This document shows positions 60,673-64,000 of a DNA stretch of 64,000 bases, in pieces. How positions within the stretch are numbered: position 1 is the stretch's first letter; the number at the start of each line of letters is the position of its first letter. Position numbers and translations under genes: made by a program. Source of the DNA: Zunongwangia profunda SM-A87. Lineage in GTDB: Bacteria > Bacteroidota > Bacteroidia > Flavobacteriales > Flavobacteriaceae. The stretch covers positions 1,447,001 through 1,511,000 of the forward strand of contig NC_014041.1 in assembly GCF_000023465.1 (NCBI RefSeq), in the 5' to 3' direction. The notes beneath the pieces are model-generated. The model was not told where the DNA came from. It worked only from the letters and a program-made list of their open reading frames with translations, and searched no databases.

Positions 60673-62346
60673 TTAATCCCGATTATCGAGTAATTCTACA
60701 TCTATATAATACATTCGCTCTATCCTCCAGGGTGTAAATAAATACTGGTTTTTATGCTGAATAGCTACACTTTGCCATTCTGATGAAGGGATAATCTTTA
60801 TTTTTTCCTCGTCGCCTTTTAGCACCAATGGTAAATTAAAACCATCTACGATATTGGTATATTTATAAAACATTTTACTATTCGGTGCATCTATATATAG
60901 CTGAAGTTTCGGAATTTTTGTTGTGGTTAAATATTGCTCAAACACTTTAGAATAATCGTAACCTGATTTCTCTGAAACATATTCCAGGATTTCTGAACCG
61001 TCTACCGTTTGGTTATGAAAGGTCATATTTAAACCGGTAAGAACATTCTTGAATAATTTATCATCATCCATACTATGCCGAATGCTGTGTAGCATATTTC
61101 CGCCTTTTGGGTACATATCACCACTCCCCTGCGCATTAACATCATAGGCAGGGATAATCGGTTTGTCATTTTTGATTCCTGCTCTTGTACCGTAGTTATA
61201 ATCGTTCGCAGCTTCTTCGCCATACACATAATCCAGGAACAGGGTTTCGCTATAATTGGTAAAACTCTCATGAATATACATATCGGCCAAATCGTTAGTG
61301 GTAATATTATTCCCGAACCACTCGTGACCACTCTCATGGATAATGATAAAATCCCAGGTTAAACCAAGACCAGTACCCGATAAATCCCTGCCGCGATAAC
61401 CACCGGCATACCAGTTTCCGTAAGAGACATTAGATTGATGCTCCATCCCGGTATGTTCTGTCTCTACAAGTTTGTAACCATCTTCATAGAAGGGATAAGG
61501 CCCAAACCAATATTCAAAAGCATTTAAAAGATTATGAACTTCAGTAGGCATATAATCTTTTGCTTTCTCCAAATTATAATCCAACACCCAGTAATTAAGG
61601 TCTAAATCGCCTTTTATCCCGGTGTATACTTCAGAGAAGTTTTTATAATGTCCTATATACGGTATAATGGTATAATTGCTTATTGGATTTTCAACACCCC
61701 ACTTATAAGAAACCGTACCATCTTTATGTTCGGTTTTATTTAGCATTCGGCCATTTGCCACCGCCATTAAATCCTTTGGTACTCGCATTGTTAAGGAAGC
61801 TCCATGATCTGGCTCGTCACTTTGGTGATCTTTATTGGGATACCAGATAGAAGCGCCAAGTCCCTGACAGGTCACCGTCATCCAAGGTCTGCCTTTTTCG
61901 TCTTTGGCAAAAGTCCATCCACCATCCCAGGGTGCTCGAATCGCCTCGTGCGGTTTTCCACTAAAATAAATTTTTACTTCATGCTCAGATTCTATTTTTT
62001 GAGCAGGCGTTTTTACGTGATAAACATCCCCTTCTCTACTATAACTTAAGGATTGCTTTTTATCGTAAATAATACTATCGATCACCAGAGGTTGCTGAAG
62101 ATCGATTTGCATAAAATTAGGATGGTCTTGCTGAACTACTTTATAGCTGATCTTATTCAATCCTGAAGTATATTTTTTATCAAAATCTGGTGTTACTGAA
62201 ATGTCATAACGCATCACGTCCCACCAGGCTCTTTCAGGAGTAATACTTCCTCTAAGCGTATCGGCATGAGTAAATTGAGTTTCCTGAGCTTTTAAAGAAA
62301 TTGCCGTGAAAATCAATAAAATCAGGAAATATAATTTGCTATTCAT
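60673..62346 (-). CDS. M1-family aminopeptidase
   Basis: The start is placed at MNSKLYFLI (62346, 557 residues), because it begins the signal peptide directly; the open frame runs 18 codons further. The zinc motif His337-Glu338-x-x-His341 is in HESGHEWFGNN and the third ligand Glu360 in HESFTNYSE. The substrate-binding GMEHQ stands in place of the usual G-A-M-E-N box. The C-terminal ERAP-like domain is absent, so this is a short M1 type. It should act in the periplasm as an aminopeptidase. The upstream site at 62420-62432 links it to the hydroxyproline locus. Confidence 0.92.
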   Translation of the reverse strand: MNSKLYFLILLIFTAISLKAQETQFTHADTLRGSITPERAWWDVMRYDISVTPDFDKKYTSGLNKISYKVVQQDHPNFMQIDLQQPLVIDSIIYDKKQSLSYSREGDVYHVKTPAQKIESEHEVKIYFSGKPHEAIRAPWDGGWTFAKDEKGRPWMTVTCQGLGASIWYPNKDHQSDEPDHGASLTMRVPKDLMAVANGRMLNKTEHKDGTVSYKWGVENPISNYTIIPYIGHYKNFSEVYTGIKGDLDLNYWVLDYNLEKAKDYMPTEVHNLLNAFEYWFGPYPFYEDGYKLVETEHTGMEHQSNVSYGNWYAGGYRGRDLSGTGLGLTWDFIIIHESGHEWFGNNITTNDLADMYIHESFTNYSETLFLDYVYGEEAANDYNYGTRAGIKNDKPIIPAYDVNAQGSGDMYPKGGNMLHSIRHSMDDDKLFKNVLTGLNMTFHNQTVDGSEILEYVSEKSGYDYSKVFEQYLTTTKIPKLQLYIDAPNSKMFYKYTNIVDGFNLPLVLKGDEEKIKIIPSSEWQSVAIQHKNQYLFTPWRIERMYYIDVELLDNRD

Positions 62347-62419
62347 AAGTATAAGTAGAGAGTTTAGCGTAAAGTTGTAAAATATTTGTTCAATAACCAA
62401 TAAAAACTTGATTTATGGG

Positions 62420-62432
62420 TAATATAGTATCA
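62420..62432. promoter_or_regulatory. Candidate operator, M1 peptidase copy
   Basis: The minus-strand sequence TGATACTATATTA is identical to the first 13 bases of the hydroxyproline-operon site, in reversed orientation relative to its gene. It lies 74 bp upstream of the M1 start. Confidence 0.45.
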
Positions 62433-62654
62433 TTTAAAGTTAAAATATAAGGAACTCATGAGCATTTATGCTTTAGACATTTATAAAAACAAGAAAAGAT
62501 AAAATAGAAAAAAGAATGTAAAAGAAAATTAATTTATGTAAATAACTGTTTATAATTATTAATGATTAAATTATGTAACAAAATCAATAAAACTAATACC
62601 TATAACCAAATAAGCATTCATCACTCAAACGCAAAATCATTAATTAAAAAATTT

Positions 62655-63002
62655 ATGGACTATCAAACCAAAAAATGCCCTTATTGTGCAGAAACTATAA
62701 AATCTGAAGCAATTAAATGCTGGCATTGCGGCGAACGTTTTGATACTGGCAGAATAAACGTCTCACAACAACCACAAGCACCAGTAACCGTTATTAATAA
62801 TTATCCAAAATGGAGTGCAGGAGTAGCAATTTTACTTAGTATTTTCTTTCCTGGTGTTGGGCATATTTATAAAGGCGAAGTCTTAGTCGGAATTTTATGG
62901 CTAATATTTGTGACCATAGGCTATATCTTATTCATTTTTCCCGGAATTATTTTACATCTTATCTGTATTGTTACTGCCGCCAGTGGCGATCCTTATAAAT
63001 AG
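62655..63002 (+). CDS. Zinc-ribbon membrane protein, TM2-like
   Basis: The start at MDYQTKKCPYC (62655, 115 residues) is chosen over a far-upstream ATG, because the zinc ribbon begins there. Cys8, Cys11, Cys22 and Cys25 form a CPYC...CWHC zinc ribbon, then a short linker leads to two membrane helices: AGVAILLSIFFPGVGHIYKG and the following hydrophobic stretch. The GVGHIYKGE turn resembles the TM2 domain. Function is unknown. It stands alone on the plus strand. Its upstream 300 bp is shared with the divergent M1 gene. Confidence 0.8.
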   Translation: MDYQTKKCPYCAETIKSEAIKCWHCGERFDTGRINVSQQPQAPVTVINNYPKWSAGVAILLSIFFPGVGHIYKGEVLVGILWLIFVTIGYILFIFPGIILHLICIVTAASGDPYK

Positions 63003-63202
63003 ATTTTAATAAAATCCCGGACTAGTGATCTGATCAATAAATCGGGAAAACAATTATAATTTTTAAGACATCCAAACCTTTTAGTTCTCATTACTGGTGG
63101 AAATCACCACCACAATAAGATTAAATATGTAAGTTAAAGCAGTTGAAAATATCTTAATAATAGTAATTAATTGGCTGCAAAAATTAGATTTACGTAATAT
63201 TT

Positions 63203-63704
63203 TTAATTTTCAGCCTGCTTTACTAAATCAGATTCGAAATTGATCTTTTTAAAATTGATATCTTCTAAATTTAAAAGAACATCTATATAGATATTATAGG
63301 GAGCTGAGCTGACTCGTTTTCCCTAAATCAAACCGCCCTCAATAGTTATTGCATTATTATTTATCCAGGTACCAAAAGCTTCAAAATTCACTTTTATCGC
63401 TTAAAGCTCTTCATCGTCGTAACAAAATTCCTTTAGATCTGGAGCAATTTCAAAGAATATGTTTTCTCTGTAATCATCATCTGCAATATTCACACATTGC
63501 TCAGCAATAAAAGGATTAGCAAAAACCAGATGCTCACCATTATCGATAGCATATTTTGCTGGCATAAATTCTGCCACAGCTATTCCCTGGTTCTGCTCAT
63601 AAAAAGCACAAATGCATGTCTGGAGTACAATCTAAATTTTCATCATCATCACGGCTAAAGGCCAACAAGCTAAGAATCGAAAATAACGCCTATATTTTTT
63701 TCAT
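63203..63704 (-). pseudogene. Decayed small lipoprotein gene
   Basis: Read from 63704 on the minus strand there is a signal peptide, MKKI-stop-ALFSILSLLAFS, with a nonsense codon at position 5. Arg-Asp-Asp-Asp-Glu follows where a lipobox cysteine is expected (CGT could derive from TGT). A frameshift near codon 36 shifts the coding to EQNQGIAVAEFMPAKYAI, which continues to FCYDDEEL before an in-frame stop. Coding-like sequence then resumes (AIKVNFEAFGTWINN) past another stop to 63203. So a lipoprotein of about 165 residues has lost its frame in at least four places. No family was recognised. Confidence 0.6.
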
Positions 63705-63820
63705 TTGTTTATATTTACTAATTAGATAATAGTTGGATTAAATGCTTGCCCGAATAAATTAGGGATATACATTTAAAAATTATCGATTTAGATTTGAATA
63801 CCGATCTTCAAATAGACTAA

Positions 63821-64000
63821 ATGAGACGAAAAAAGTTTTTAAAAAGGCTCGCCATTTTAGGCGGAATTGCAGCAATTCCAGGGCTGTATGCCTGGCAGGT
63901 TGAGCCATTTTGGTTAGAGTTTGTTCGGCACAAAATGCCGGTTAAAAATCTGCCTAAGCATCTTTACGGGAAAAGCCTAATGCAGATTAGTGATGTACAT
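63821..64000 (+). CDS. Metallophosphoesterase, 5' part only
   Basis: The gene starts at 63821 and runs off the window after 60 codons. An arginine/lysine-rich start, MRRKKFLKRLAILGG, leads to a hydrophobic segment, so the protein has an N-terminal anchor or signal. The last residues LMQISDVH are the start of the calcineurin-like metallophosphoesterase motif (D-x-H), as in the YkuE/YaeI-like phosphodiesterases. Substrate and length are unknown. Confidence 0.7.
   Translation, partial: MRRKKFLKRLAILGGIAAIPGLYAWQVEPFWLEFVRHKMPVKNLPKHLYGKSLMQISDVH

Overview
The window is AT-rich chromosomal DNA from a flavobacterium (Bacteroidota, probably Flavobacteriaceae). This rests on a SusC/SusD pair, many lipoproteins with short lipoboxes, start sites with little Shine-Dalgarno signal, and promoters of the Bacteroidota type (-7 element TAnnTTTG). 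No rRNA, tRNA, CRISPR array, insertion sequence or phage gene was recognised.

Left part (1-30 kb), mixed housekeeping and envelope genes. It opens with a DUF4421-like envelope protein and a lipoprotein with a PliI-like lysozyme-inhibitor domain. An SDR/AraC pair follows, and a related pair lies at 17.7-19.5 kb. Next come small lipoproteins. At 7.2-17.4 kb there is a central-carbon/respiration block: an AspT/YidE-type transporter, a TonB-like protein, a tandem universal stress protein, ATP-dependent PEP carboxykinase, an OprO/P-like porin and a three-subunit b558-type succinate dehydrogenase/fumarate reductase. The transporter and the TonB gene diverge. Each has an FNR-like palindrome (TGAT-N4-ATCA) at the same distance from its -7 element, and ompW at 27 kb has the same arrangement, which suggests a small oxygen-responsive regulon. 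At 19.8-24.4 kb a Trk potassium-uptake operon sits beside a KdpDE-like two-component pair whose kinase lacks the N-terminal KdpD domain. A serine hydrolase, an ankyrin protein, OmpW, a leucine-rich-repeat lipoprotein and a thioredoxin-like lipoprotein follow.

Right part (30-62.4 kb), the most interesting region. I read it as one locus for using hydroxyproline-rich glycoproteins such as plant or algal extensins and arabinogalactan proteins. A SusC/SusD pair and an S9 peptidase are followed by a GH127/146-type beta-L-arabinofuranosidase, a DUF885 metallopeptidase-like protein, a GH51 alpha-L-arabinofuranosidase and a DUF5695-like protein. Directly upstream is a four-gene operon that encodes a complete route from trans-4-hydroxy-L-proline to 2-oxoglutarate: 2-epimerase, FAD-dependent D-hydroxyproline dehydrogenase, pyrroline-hydroxycarboxylate deaminase and 2-oxoglutarate semialdehyde dehydrogenase. 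An AraC regulator is divergent from it. Further genes encode a DPP IV-type peptidase, a GH2 beta-galactosidase, a Xaa-Pro aminopeptidase and an M1 aminopeptidase. The enzymes would strip arabinose and galactose, cut at proline or hydroxyproline bonds and burn the hydroxyproline. A 13-14 bp motif (core ATACTATATTA) recurs upstream of the hydroxyproline operon, susC, the S9 peptidase and the M1 peptidase, which supports joint control.

The right edge holds a zinc-ribbon membrane protein, a decayed lipoprotein gene and the start of a metallophosphoesterase gene cut by the window. Degenerate REP-like repeats lie near 9.0, 24.6, 55.7-56.0 and 60.6 kb.
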